Assembly: GCA_934320845.1 (NCBI GenBank)
Contig: CAKRFU010000010.1
Location: 1 to 64,000 of the forward strand
Source: an uncultured Lachnospiraceae bacterium
GTDB taxonomy: Bacteria > Bacillota > Clostridia > Lachnospirales > Lachnospiraceae
Length of the DNA: 64,000 nt
Reading direction: 5' to 3'
Positions 41,005-50,005 of this stretch are shown here, in pieces (within the stretch, counting starts at the first letter, position 1; each line of letters begins with the position of its first letter). The translations under genes and the position numbers were made by a program. Below the pieces are notes generated by a model. It did not search any database, had not been told where the DNA came from, and saw only the letters and a program-made list of their open reading frames with translations.

Positions 41005-42624
41005 ATGGCAATGATAGTACAGCACAATATGTCAGCAATGAATGCTAACAGAATGTTAGGAGTAACAAGCAGCTCGCTTTCAAAATCAACAGAAAAACTT
41101 TCTTCTGGTTATAGAATTAACCGTGCAGCAGATGATGCGGCAGGACTTTCTATTTCAGAGAAGATGAGAAGCCAGATTCGTGGTTTAAATAAAGCTTCTG
41201 CAAATGCACAGGATGGTATCTCACTTATACAGACAGCAGAAGGTGCATTAAATGAATCACACTCAATTCTCCAGAGAATGAGAGAACTTTCAGTACAGGC
41301 ATCAAACGGTACAGAGACAGATGATGACCGTGAGGCAGTACAGAAGGAAATCAGTCAGCTTCAGGAAGAGCTTACAAGAATTTCAAGCACAACAGAATTC
41401 AATACAATGAAGCTTCTTGATGGAAGCCAGGGTGGAAGCTCATCTACAACAGGTTCTGGACCAAAGTTTGGTGTAGTTGATGCTACATTAGATGGTGCAC
41501 TTGTTACTTCAAATGTAGCAGGAATTAAGGTGGCAACTACTACTACAGCAACAACAAAAGTTGGTCAGGAGACAGCAATTTGGGGCAAAGATGGAAAAAC
41601 ATTAACTTTAAATCTTTCTCTCAATAAAGTTTATACTCAGGATGAGATTGATGATATTATATCAAACGCAAAGCAGGAAGACAGCACGGCAACAGGTGCT
41701 CCAGCAGAAGTAAAAGTGACATTAAAGAATGGAATTTTGAATGCAGATGCAGCAGCTGCTGGAACAGCAACGGAAGCAGGTGTTAAGGCATCTTCTGATG
41801 CAGTAGAGGTCGCTGCTGATACATTTGTAGGTGCTAACAAGATTAAATTTACATCTAACAAATATGGAGCAGAATTTAATGAAACTACATTTGATTTTGC
41901 TTTTGACAAGGAAGCTGGTAAAGAAGAGGTAGAAACAACTACAGCAATTACTACTGATGCTGCTAATGCTATTACAAAAGGTGCGTATAAAATTCATCTT
42001 GCTGCCGGTAAAGAGTACACAGCTGAGGATTTAGAGGATATTCTTAAATCAGCAGGATTTGATTTCGATGTAACTTTAAGCGGAGCAACTCCAGATGCTC
42101 CAAATACATTGTTTGCAACAAGTGGAGCTACTACAGTTGGTCAGCTTACAATGGCGGATGGAGCAGGACTTGGAAGTACAAAAGCATTATGGGGACAGGA
42201 TGGATATGATGGTGTTTCTTCAAATGCAGGAATTACTCTCCAGATTGGTGCCAATGAAGGTCAGACAATGAGCTTTACTATTGACGATATGAGTGCAAGA
42301 TCACTCGGTGTAGATGCAAATAAGATTGACATTGCTACTCAGGATGGTGCTAAGAAAGCTACTACAACTATTGATGCAGCTATCAAGAAAGTATCTGCAC
42401 AGAGAAGTAAACTCGGTGCTGTTCAGAATCGTCTTGAGCATACAATAGCAAACCTTGATACAGCTGCTGAGAATACTCAGACATCAGAGTCTCGTATCCG
42501 TGATACAGATATGGCTTCTGAAATGGTTGTATACAGCAAGAATAACATTCTTTTACAGGCAGGTCAGTCTATGCTTGCACAGGCTAATCAGTCTAATCAG
42601 GGTGTACTTTCACTTCTTCAGTAA
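41005..42624 (+). CDS. fliC: Flagellin
   Basis: A 539-residue flagellin, the filament subunit exported by the flagellar type III system. The conserved N-terminal D0/D1 region begins [16 protein letters not shown] and contains [19 protein letters not shown] and [16 protein letters not shown] (similar to the TLR5-contacting segment of other flagellins). The C-terminal D1/D0 region runs from [18 protein letters not shown] to [19 protein letters not shown]. The middle ~280 residues are Thr/Ala-rich and variable. There is no signal peptide, as expected. The ATG at 41005 has ACGGAGG nine bases upstream. It is preceded by csrA and a GGA-rich leader; expression is probably tied to sigma-28 and CsrA. 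Confidence 0.96.
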   Translation: MAMIVQHNMSAMNANRMLGVTSSSLSKSTEKLSSGYRINRAADDAAGLSISEKMRSQIRGLNKASANAQDGISLIQTAEGALNESHSILQRMRELSVQASNGTETDDDREAVQKEISQLQEELTRISSTTEFNTMKLLDGSQGGSSSTTGSGPKFGVVDATLDGALVTSNVAGIKVATTTTATTKVGQETAIWGKDGKTLTLNLSLNKVYTQDEIDDIISNAKQEDSTATGAPAEVKVTLKNGILNADAAAAGTATEAGVKASSDAVEVAADTFVGANKIKFTSNKYGAEFNETTFDFAFDKEAGKEEVETTTAITTDAANAITKGAYKIHLAAGKEYTAEDLEDILKSAGFDFDVTLSGATPDAPNTLFATSGATTVGQLTMADGAGLGSTKALWGQDGYDGVSSNAGITLQIGANEGQTMSFTIDDMSARSLGVDANKIDIATQDGAKKATTTIDAAIKKVSAQRSKLGAVQNRLEHTIANLDTAAENTQTSESRIRDTDMASEMVVYSKNNILLQAGQSMLAQANQSNQGVLSLLQ

Positions 42625-42666
42625 TGAAGTGATATAAGATGTTTGTGGGATTGCGTGAATTGTCAG

Positions 42667-42694
42667 GCAATGAAGCAATCTGTAACATCAGTTT
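42667..42694. repeat. Dispersed repeat R1, copy 3
   Basis: CAATGAAGCAATCTGTAACA and the following bases match copies at 4635 and 25751 with three substitutions in the middle. Confidence 0.5.
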
Positions 42695-42724
42695 AGCGTA
42701 AAATAGACTATTTCATACAAAGTA

Positions 42725-42780
42725 AAAAATCGCTATGGGATATTATGATTATTATCAGATATTCTGTGGCGATTTTATTA
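42725..42780 (+). terminator. Terminator downstream of fliC
   Basis: AAAATCGC at 42726-42733 pairs with GCGATTTT at 42669+100 (42769-42776); inner bases ATGGGATAT and ATATTCTGT extend the stem. A T-rich tail follows. Confidence 0.65.
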
Positions 42781-42867
42781 TGTTATAGGAAACTTGTCGT
42801 TTCTTATAACATAATAAATGCTACGCATTCCGCTCAAGCGCGAAAGAGTCGCAAGCGAGTCTTTGTT
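42781..42867. repeat. Dispersed palindromic repeat R2, copy B
   Basis: Hairpin GTTATAGGAAAC with GTTTCTTATAAC, then ATGCTACGCATTC, CTCAAGCGCGAAAG and AAAGAGTCGC-AA-GCGAGTCTTT. It shares about 50 nearly identical bases with copy A at 31274-31325. Confidence 0.75.
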
Positions 42868-42884
42868 ATGCATGAAAATTTATA

Positions 42885-42913
42885 TTGACGAACATACATT
42901 CAGATGCTATTAT
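42885..42913 (+). promoter_or_regulatory. Sigma-A promoter upstream of a structured leader
   Basis: TTGACG at 42885-42890, 17-base spacer, TATTAT at 42908-42913. It lies about 190 bases before the Rpn gene, which has a closer promoter of its own. Confidence 0.6.
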
Positions 42914-42919
42914 AGATGT

Positions 42920-43056
42920 ACGAACAAATGTTTAGTGATGGTTATATTTTGAGTGTGTTATCATTCTGTATCTAGTACAACGAAAATTTAGGCAAGTTAT
43001 TTAGCTAAATAGCAACAGGTCAACACACTGGGGTTATAGACAATGATTATGTGGAA
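42920..43056 (+). ncRNA. Possible structured RNA between two promoters
   Basis: AGTGTGTT at about 42952 pairs with AACACACT at about 43022 as a perfect 8-bp closing stem. Inside is the palindrome TATTTAGCTAAATA. Transcription from the 42885 promoter would produce it. It matches no riboswitch class I know. A 19-codon ORF (from ATG 42918) without ribosome site overlaps its start. Confidence 0.35.
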
Positions 43057-43085
43057 TTGCATTTTGGATATACGGTATGTATAAT
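43057..43085 (+). promoter_or_regulatory. Sigma-A promoter of the Rpn gene
   Basis: TTGCAT at 43057-43062, 17-base spacer, TATAAT at 43080-43085; start codon at 43104, so the leader would be very short. Confidence 0.6.
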
Positions 43086-43103
43086 GTATGAAAGGAGACA
43101 TGT

Positions 43104-44078
43104 ATGGGGAAAGTCGATATAGCAACAAAACAGTATATGTCGCATAGAGATGTAATAGCGGATTTTTTTAATTTTTATATTTATGATGGCAGACAGGTTA
43201 TAAAACCTGAAAAATTACAGAAGATAGATACGGCAGAGGTTGCATTGCCTTATGGCAATGATGCAGAAATAGCAGTGCAGAAGTTAAGGGACAATATTAT
43301 GCTGTGGACAATGGCAATGGATGATAAGGCAGCGTATGCTGTTCTAGGAATAGAAAATCAGGACAAAATCCATTATGCAATGGCAGTAAAAAATATGCTT
43401 TATGATGCGTTGCAGTATGCAAAGCAAGTGGAAGAGGCTAAGAGGTCATATAGGAATGGGTTAAATAAAAAAAGAATTAAGTTAAATTCAGAGGAATTTT
43501 TGTCCGGATTAAAAAAGGCTGACAGACTTATGCCTGTAATCACATTAGTAGTGTATTTTGGTGACAAGGATTGGGATGGAGCCAAAAGTATACATGAGAT
43601 GTTATCAGTGGATGATGATGAGTTATTGTCATATGTTCCGAATTATAAGATAAATCTTATAGAACCGGCAAAGATTTCAGATGAGGACTATGATAAATTT
43701 AAGACGGATGTTGGTTCGGTTTTGCAATTTATAAAGCATCAATCTGATGAAGATGGCAGCTGGATAAAGGGAAAAACAAGATTTAAACATGTTGAAAAAG
43801 AAGCTGTGGAGTTGATAAATCTGATAACCGGTTCAAAAATAACCGGAGAAGAGAAAGAGGAGGTGGTTGATATGTGCAGAGCATGGGAAAATTCTATAAA
43901 TAATGCAATGCGTGAAGGAATGCGTGAAGGTGAACTTAAAGGAAAAATTGAAATTTTATATGAAGAATGTAATATGTCTATACATGATATAGCGAGAAAA
44001 GTTTCAAAGCCAGAGGAGTATGTAAGAGAAGTTATTAGGAAAATGTCACAGCGTACCTGTAGAGAAAAAAATTGCTAA
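43104..44078 (+). CDS. Rpn-family PD-(D/E)XK nuclease (recombination-promoting nuclease/putative transposase)
   Basis: A 324-residue protein of the Rpn/transposase-31-like nuclease family, common in many copies in gut Lachnospiraceae. The nuclease core is seen around D63 and the E84-N-Q86 motif (AVLGIENQDKIHYAMAVKN). A second region VITLVVYFGDKDWDGAKSIHEML is typical. The C-terminal tail has the EGMREGELKGKIEILYEE linker and a small helix-turn-helix-like segment. Rpn proteins promote RecA-independent recombination in E. coli; the role here is unknown. The last residues (RTCREKNC) look unusual: the +1 frame stays open to 44184 with a Lys-rich sequence, so a frameshift near 44055 may have shortened it. 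AAAGGAG precedes the ATG. Confidence 0.85.
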   Translation: MGKVDIATKQYMSHRDVIADFFNFYIYDGRQVIKPEKLQKIDTAEVALPYGNDAEIAVQKLRDNIMLWTMAMDDKAAYAVLGIENQDKIHYAMAVKNMLYDALQYAKQVEEAKRSYRNGLNKKRIKLNSEEFLSGLKKADRLMPVITLVVYFGDKDWDGAKSIHEMLSVDDDELLSYVPNYKINLIEPAKISDEDYDKFKTDVGSVLQFIKHQSDEDGSWIKGKTRFKHVEKEAVELINLITGSKITGEEKEEVVDMCRAWENSINNAMREGMREGELKGKIEILYEECNMSIHDIARKVSKPEEYVREVIRKMSQRTCREKNC

Positions 44079-44180
44079 AAAGACGGTAGAAAGTGTGGTG
44101 GCAAATGCACTGGATGCAAAAAAGCATGGTTTGAGGCGGTGTATACTGCATAAAATAAAAAAATATGTAAACAGCAGAGA

Positions 44181-44256
44181 TTGATATAAACTTTTCAGCG
44201 AATGGCGTTAGAGGCAGAGAGCCGTCCATTAGCCGTAAAGTTTATATCAATTTTTG
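44181..44256. terminator. Long hairpin downstream of the Rpn gene
   Basis: TTGATATAAACTTT at 44181-44194 is perfectly complementary to 44237-44250, followed by T5. The 42-base loop itself can form GAATGG/CCATT pairing. Likely the terminator of the Rpn gene, though its size also fits a mobile palindromic unit. Confidence 0.55.
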
Positions 44257-44362
44257 CGTTAAAAAGCCACAGCAAAAATAATTCGAAATATGTCTAATAC
44301 TTGAAATTTTTCCGCATACATATTATTATTAAGACTAGGAGTATCAATGGAAAGGAATGTTT

Positions 44363-44986
44363 ATGAGAGAGGTAGAAGAAAAAAGGATAATAGATGCAGC
44401 ATTTGATGTATTTGTAAGAGAAAAAATCGAAGTTGCAAGTATGGCGGAGATTGCAAGGGAAGCAGGTGTTGGGAGAGCTACTGTATTTCGTCATTATCCC
44501 AGTAAACTTGATCTTGTTATCGCAGTCAATTCTGCAAAGTGGAAAGAGTATTTAGATGAGCTGGATAGAAACAGACCGATTTCATCAGTAGGTGAGATTC
44601 CTGCTATTGACAGATTTATATTTACGATGGATTGCTATATTGACATGTATGTGAATCATAAAGCACTTTTGCAATTTAATGACAATTTTAATCACTTTGT
44701 TTCGCATTCAGGTGTCGATAGAAAAAAGCTTAAAGGTTTTAATGCTTCATTGCTGTCTGCGGATACAAGATTTATTAAAATGTATGAAAAAGCAAAAGAA
44801 GACCATACACTTAGAACTGATATACCATTTGAAGAATTTATGCGTGAGACGGTTCATGTTATGATGGCTGTCTGTACCTACTATGCCAACGGTTTTATAT
44901 GGGGGTCAGACAGGAATAAAGATTATATTACTGAACTTACGAGAATCAAGGAAATGCTTGTTTCTTTTGCGAAAGATAAAAGATAA
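44363..44986 (+). CDS. TetR/AcrR-family transcriptional regulator
   Basis: A 207-residue repressor-type protein. The N-terminal helix-turn-helix reads IIDAAFDVFVREKIEVASMAEIAREAGVGRATVFRHYPSKLDLV, the standard TetR pattern. The C-terminal ~130 residues are the helical ligand domain with no recognised ligand. The ATG at 44363 has AAAGGA six bases upstream. It ends 55 bases before the large HD-GYP gene on the same strand and may regulate it and the BMP gene, which would then form one operon (inference). Confidence 0.9.
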   Translation: MREVEEKRIIDAAFDVFVREKIEVASMAEIAREAGVGRATVFRHYPSKLDLVIAVNSAKWKEYLDELDRNRPISSVGEIPAIDRFIFTMDCYIDMYVNHKALLQFNDNFNHFVSHSGVDRKKLKGFNASLLSADTRFIKMYEKAKEDHTLRTDIPFEEFMRETVHVMMAVCTYYANGFIWGSDRNKDYITELTRIKEMLVSFAKDKR

Positions 44987-45041
44987 CGGTTGTTAAAGAT
45001 AAAGAACAGTTTGTGATGATTAATCTGAGGAGAATATGCAA

Positions 45042-48000
45042 ATGAAAAATAAAAAAGAATATATGATAATTTTTGCGGCTGTGGCGGCATTACTTATTGA
45101 TATTTTGGGCAGGAAATTTGCCGTAAAATTGGTATTACCGATGTGGTTTGATTCGATAGGAACATTTTTGATTGCATATCTGTATGGACCTGTCTGTGGG
45201 GCATTTGTTGGATTTACCAACAATATCATTTATGGAATATTTGTTGACCAGGAGTTGGTTTATTGTATTGTTGGGACTCTGTTGGGTATTATTGTAGGTT
45301 ATTATTCAAAAAAGAAAGTTTTTGATAAACAGTTTACAACGATGACTTTAGGTATGGGACTTGCCGTCTTTTCAACAGTTACGGCGGTTATGATAAATGC
45401 AATGTTATATAGCGGAAAGATAAGCAATGTATGGGGAAATCAGGTTATGATGTTGTGTGTTGATAAAGGCCTGCCAAAATTTATTTCTTATATAGCCGGT
45501 CAGTTTTGTGTGGAATTTATGGATAAGATGCTGACTGTGGAGATAATATATTTATTGCTCAAAATTGCTCATTATGTCAGAAAAAAATTCAAAAAAAGAT
45601 TTAAAACAATAACAGAAATAATCATTTTAGCTGTAGTTGCAGCAGGAGCCTGTTGCGGAAAAACAGATACTTCAATGGCAGCAGAAACAAAATCAATGAA
45701 AGTTTCAGAGATGAAATCGGGGAAAATTTCCAAAACAGATTCAGGGAAAATTTCAAAATCAAAATCAGAAAATAATTCGGAAGGATATTTAGAGTATAAT
45801 TCCTATATACAGACGCAGTATTCAAAGGAAGAGGGGCTTTTGTCCGGTGAAGCGAATGATATCACCCAGACAAAGGATGGAAAGCTGTGGATAGGTACTT
45901 ATGCAGGACTGTTTAAGTATGATGGAGCGAAGTTTGTCTGCTTTCAGGATGTAAGTTCTGTCAAGAGTGTAAATTGTCTGTATGTAGATGAGGAGGGACG
46001 ATTATGGGTAGGAACAAATGATAACGGTGTTACTATTTTTATCAATGAGGATGCTGTTAATGTTGTGGATGACCAAAATGGACTGCTTTCAAATTCAGTA
46101 AAAAAAATAGTATGTGATTCACATGGAAATTATTATATAGGGACTTCAGAGGCGTTGTCGGTTGTATCTCTCAGTGGAGGCGTAAAGGTTACAAAAACAT
46201 TTAAAAATATAAAAAATGTGGTGTCGATGACTGCTGATGATAAAGGAAATGTTGTTGGTGTAACTGAAAGAGGAGAAGTATTCTGGGTACGTGACGGAAA
46301 AATTATAAATACGCCTAAAGGCATCAGCATGTTTAAAGATTGCAATGAGGTTTGTTTTTTAAAAGATGGGCAGTTGTATATGGGGACAACCGGAAATTTA
46401 ATATACATATTTGATATGAAATCAGGACAGCCCAGGCTTAAAGATAAAATAGGGATAAAAGGTTTTGAATCTGTAAATTGTTTTTACCAGACGGAAAATG
46501 ATAAAATATTTGTCTGCTCAGATACAGGAGTAGCGGTTCTGGATAAAAATGGAGACTGCCACAGATTGAATACCAATAATTTCAACAGCTCGATTGACAG
46601 TATGCTCGTTGATTATCAGGGAAATCTGTGGTTTAGTTCGTCAAGACTTGGTCTGCTTGAAATGAGTAAATCCTCGTTTGAGGAGATATTTCAAAATATC
46701 GGTATGACGGCTGTTGTCAATTCTACAGAAAAATGGGATGGATCGCTGTTTTGTGGTACTGATGACGGGCTGGTGGCTGTCAGGGGAAGAAAAAAAGTAA
46801 ATAATTCACTTACAAAACAGCTTAAGAATGTCAGAATAAGATGTTTGAAAGCAGACAGCAAAAATGCATTGTGGATAGCTACAACTGAAATGGGAGTATA
46901 TAAAGTTACGATAAATAAAAAGGGCAGATATAATGTTAAAAACTTTACTGACAAACAGGGAATACCGGGTATGCGTTTTAGAAATATAATCGAATGCAGC
47001 GATGGCAGGATTATGATTGCAGGGGATTACGGTGTTGCCGTTATATCAGGGGACAAGGTTGTAAATGTTTTGGACTTAGAACATGGAATGCTCAATGAAA
47101 AGTCATTATGTCTGCTGGAATATAAAGATGCCTGTTACGTCGGTTCGGATGGCGGTGGAATAACAAAGATTGATAAAGGCGGTAAAGTGACACAGATAAC
47201 AAAAAAGGACGGTTTGTCATCAGATGTTGTGTTGAGAATGGTTAGTGAGCCGGTCTATGGCGGGATGTTAATTGTTACGAGCAATGGTCTTTGTTATATG
47301 TCTAAAGACGGTAAGATAAAAAGTCTTGATAAATTTCCATATAGCAATAATTATGATATTGTGTGCAATAAGAATGGAAGCTGCTGGGTATTAGGCAGTG
47401 CAGGAATTTATGAGGCAAAGATAGAAGATCTGATTGAAAATGTGAGAAGAGATTATCTATTGATAAATTCAAAACGTGGCTTTAGGTCATCACTTGTTGC
47501 AAATTCATGGACATGCAGGGAAAACGACGCCCTGTATCTTTGTTGTGATACAGGTGTGGTAAAGGTAAATATGTCAGATGATAATAGGGTAGACGATTCG
47601 TACCGCATGATAATGAATTACGTTGAGGTTGATGGTGAAAAGGTTGCAATAGATCGTATAGATACATTGAAACTGTCAGCGGATTCAAGGCAGATTACAT
47701 TTGCACCAGAAATATTGAATTATTCAGTTAAAGACCCTTATATAAGTGTTATGCTAAAAGGACATGACACCAAAGAACGGACATGCCTGCTTAGTGAGTT
47801 TGATAAGATAACATATACTGATTTAAAAACAGGCAGATATGTGTTTAAAATATCAATTTTGGATGGTTATGATGGAAATGTTATAGAGTCTGGAAGATAT
47901 ATTATTGATAAAGAGAACGAAATGTACCAATATTGGTGGTTTAGACTTTACATCTGTGTTATAGCAGGACTGGTGCTTATATGGTTCACATGGTTTATCA

Positions 48001-48674
48001 CAAGAACCTGTATGCAGAGAACAATGATTAAACAGAAGCTTGAATTGGAATATGCAAAGAAACAGATTAAGATGAGCAATGAAACGATTCTTTCAATCGC
48101 ACGCACCGTTGATGCAAAAGATACTAATACAAGTGAACATTCGTACAGGGTATCGGAATATTCGGTTGCGATAGCAAAGAAACTTGGTTTTTCTGATGAA
48201 AAATGTGAAAATCTCCGCAAGATGGCTTTGCTCCACGATATTGGAAAAATCGGAATACCGGATGCTATTCTGAATAAGCCGGCACGACTGACGGATGAAG
48301 AGTATAAGATTATGAAGACTCATGTAACTCTTGGTGCTGAGATATTAAAGGATTTTACGCTGATAGATAACGTGGACATCGGAGCCTTGTATCACCATGA
48401 AAAGTATGATGGAACAGGTTACTGTCATGGGTTAAAAGGCGAGGAGATTCCTATTGAAGCGCGCATTATCGGTATTGCGGATGCGTTTGATGCAATGACG
48501 GCAAATCGTGTATATCGAAAACAGCTTGATATTGATTATGTGACAAACGAATTAAGGCGTTGCAGTGGGACACAGTTTGATCCGAAACTGGTTAAGATAA
48601 TGTTGTCACTGATTGATGAGGGTATCATTGATGTAGAAAGTCTATATGCAAAATCAAAAGGAGAATCAAACTAA
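45042..48674 (+). CDS. Membrane signalling protein: S-component-like domain, beta-propeller sensor, HD-GYP phosphodiesterase
   Basis: A 1210-residue fusion. Residues 1-190 form about six membrane helices resembling ECF-transporter substrate-binding (S) components (LPMWFDSIGTFLIAYLYGPV, NNIIYGIF, VWGNQVMML). About 255-840 are beta-propeller repeats of the two-component regulator kind (DGKLWIGTYAGLFKYDG, EGRLWVGTNDNGV and more). A Y_Y_Y-like beta domain and one membrane helix (about 963-985) follow. The C-terminal HD-GYP domain (about 1030-1195) has HSYRVSEYS, LLHDIGKIGIPD, THV, HHEKYDGTGY and ADAFDAM, so it should hydrolyse cyclic di-GMP; GYP is GYC here. The second ATG is chosen for spacing to GAGGAG. 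Its stop overlaps the next start (TAATG). Confidence 0.85.
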   Translation: MKNKKEYMIIFAAVAALLIDILGRKFAVKLVLPMWFDSIGTFLIAYLYGPVCGAFVGFTNNIIYGIFVDQELVYCIVGTLLGIIVGYYSKKKVFDKQFTTMTLGMGLAVFSTVTAVMINAMLYSGKISNVWGNQVMMLCVDKGLPKFISYIAGQFCVEFMDKMLTVEIIYLLLKIAHYVRKKFKKRFKTITEIIILAVVAAGACCGKTDTSMAAETKSMKVSEMKSGKISKTDSGKISKSKSENNSEGYLEYNSYIQTQYSKEEGLLSGEANDITQTKDGKLWIGTYAGLFKYDGAKFVCFQDVSSVKSVNCLYVDEEGRLWVGTNDNGVTIFINEDAVNVVDDQNGLLSNSVKKIVCDSHGNYYIGTSEALSVVSLSGGVKVTKTFKNIKNVVSMTADDKGNVVGVTERGEVFWVRDGKIINTPKGISMFKDCNEVCFLKDGQLYMGTTGNLIYIFDMKSGQPRLKDKIGIKGFESVNCFYQTENDKIFVCSDTGVAVLDKNGDCHRLNTNNFNSSIDSMLVDYQGNLWFSSSRLGLLEMSKSSFEEIFQNIGMTAVVNSTEKWDGSLFCGTDDGLVAVRGRKKVNNSLTKQLKNVRIRCLKADSKNALWIATTEMGVYKVTINKKGRYNVKNFTDKQGIPGMRFRNIIECSDGRIMIAGDYGVAVISGDKVVNVLDLEHGMLNEKSLCLLEYKDACYVGSDGGGITKIDKGGKVTQITKKDGLSSDVVLRMVSEPVYGGMLIVTSNGLCYMSKDGKIKSLDKFPYSNNYDIVCNKNGSCWVLGSAGIYEAKIEDLIENVRRDYLLINSKRGFRSSLVANSWTCRENDALYLCCDTGVVKVNMSDDNRVDDSYRMIMNYVEVDGEKVAIDRIDTLKLSADSRQITFAPEILNYSVKDPYISVMLKGHDTKERTCLLSEFDKITYTDLKTGRYVFKISILDGYDGNVIESGRYIIDKENEMYQYWWFRLYICVIAGLVLIWFTWFITRTCMQRTMIKQKLELEYAKKQIKMSNETILSIARTVDAKDTNTSEHSYRVSEYSVAIAKKLGFSDEKCENLRKMALLHDIGKIGIPDAILNKPARLTDEEYKIMKTHVTLGAEILKDFTLIDNVDIGALYHHEKYDGTGYCHGLKGEEIPIEARIIGIADAFDAMTANRVYRKQLDIDYVTNELRRCSGTQFDPKLVKIMLSLIDEGIIDVESLYAKSKGESN

Positions 48675-49876
48675 TGAAAAAAAGATATGCATTGTGTCTG
48701 ATAACCTGTATTGTTATGACCTTATGTTTGTTTGGAATACACAGGTTTACAAAAACAAAGGAAAAACATATTAAGGTTGGGTTCATATTTGTGGGAGATG
48801 AAATTACGCCTTATACAAATAACTTTATAAAGGCAAGAAATCATATCAAGGAGGTGTATGGTGACAGTATAGAATGTGTGACTATATATAATGTGACAGA
48901 GGGACAGATTGAAAAACCTCTGCAGAAGCTTATCGACGGAGGATGCGATTATATAATTGCTGCAAGCTATGGCTATGGACCGGATGTCAAGGCAAAAGCA
49001 AAAAAATATCCGGATATACAGTTTTGTGTACCTACGGGAGATAACGCAAATGAAAAGCCGGTTCTGTCTAATTATCATAATTGCTTTGGTGAGGTTTATC
49101 AGGGCAGATATGTATGCGGCAAAGTGGCAGGAATGAAGATAAAACAGATGATAGATGAAAAGATAATTACTCCGAAACAGGCAAAAATCGGTTACGTGGC
49201 AGCGTTTCCATTGCCGGAAGTTATATCGGGATATACATCATTTTATCTCGGTGTGAGGTCGGTTGTACCTGAGGCTGTCATGACAGTAAAATATACAAAT
49301 ACATGGTCGAGCTATTCTTTGGAAAAACAGGCCGCAAAAGAGCTGGCTGATGAGGATTGTGTTGTCATATCACAACATTCAGATACGGTCGGACCTGCAG
49401 CTATATGTGAGAGCACAGAAAGAGATATACCGGTATATCATGTTGGATATAATCAGAGTATGACTGATATTGCGCCGACCAGATCGTTAGTAAGCTGTTG
49501 TGTTGATTATTCAAGTTATTTTGAACAGTCTGTTTATGCATTGCTGCATGATAAAAAAATAGAAGAATGTATTGACGGTCGTACTTATAAGCAGGATGCT
49601 ATGGCAGGAATTGATAAAGGCTGGGTAAGGATACTTGATATAAATGAAGCGATAGTTCCAAAAGGAACAAAGGAGATGGTAGAAGACACCATAAAAAAAA
49701 TTGAAAAAGGAAAACTGGAAGTTTTTTCAGGTCCGTTTACCGGTGTGAGTGTATTTGACCCGGATGACAAAATAGACCTTAATATTCCGTATAAAGAAAA
49801 TGAGAATTCGTCTTCGCCGTCTTTTTGCTATGTACTTGATAATGTTATCAATATTGAAGCTATGAATGAAGAGTAA
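48674..49876 (+). CDS. BMP-family (PnrA-like) substrate-binding protein
   Basis: A 400-residue exported protein. An N-terminal membrane segment (ALCLITCIVMTLCLFGI) serves as signal anchor; there is no lipobox. The rest is the basic membrane protein/PnrA fold, whose members bind purine nucleosides: IKVGFIFVGDEITPYTNNF, DYIIAASYGYGPDVKAKAKKYPDIQF, FGEVYQGRYVCGKVAGM, IGYVAAFPLPEVISGYTSFYLGVRSV and VISQHSDTVGP. No ABC permease or ATPase lies nearby. Its ATG overlaps the stop of the HD-GYP gene, so the two are made together. It may hand a ligand to the propeller or S-like domain of that protein (inference). Confidence 0.85.
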   Translation: MKKRYALCLITCIVMTLCLFGIHRFTKTKEKHIKVGFIFVGDEITPYTNNFIKARNHIKEVYGDSIECVTIYNVTEGQIEKPLQKLIDGGCDYIIAASYGYGPDVKAKAKKYPDIQFCVPTGDNANEKPVLSNYHNCFGEVYQGRYVCGKVAGMKIKQMIDEKIITPKQAKIGYVAAFPLPEVISGYTSFYLGVRSVVPEAVMTVKYTNTWSSYSLEKQAAKELADEDCVVISQHSDTVGPAAICESTERDIPVYHVGYNQSMTDIAPTRSLVSCCVDYSSYFEQSVYALLHDKKIEECIDGRTYKQDAMAGIDKGWVRILDINEAIVPKGTKEMVEDTIKKIEKGKLEVFSGPFTGVSVFDPDDKIDLNIPYKENENSSSPSFCYVLDNVINIEAMNEE

Positions 49877-50005
49877 GTTGGTTGTATTTACATTTTTATC
49901 TTGCTTTTCCCATAAACATTTGTTATATTTAACTATATAAAAGTATAAATTATTTTAAGTTTTTGTTAAATATAACAATGAACACGGAAATATTTGGAGG
50001 AAAGT

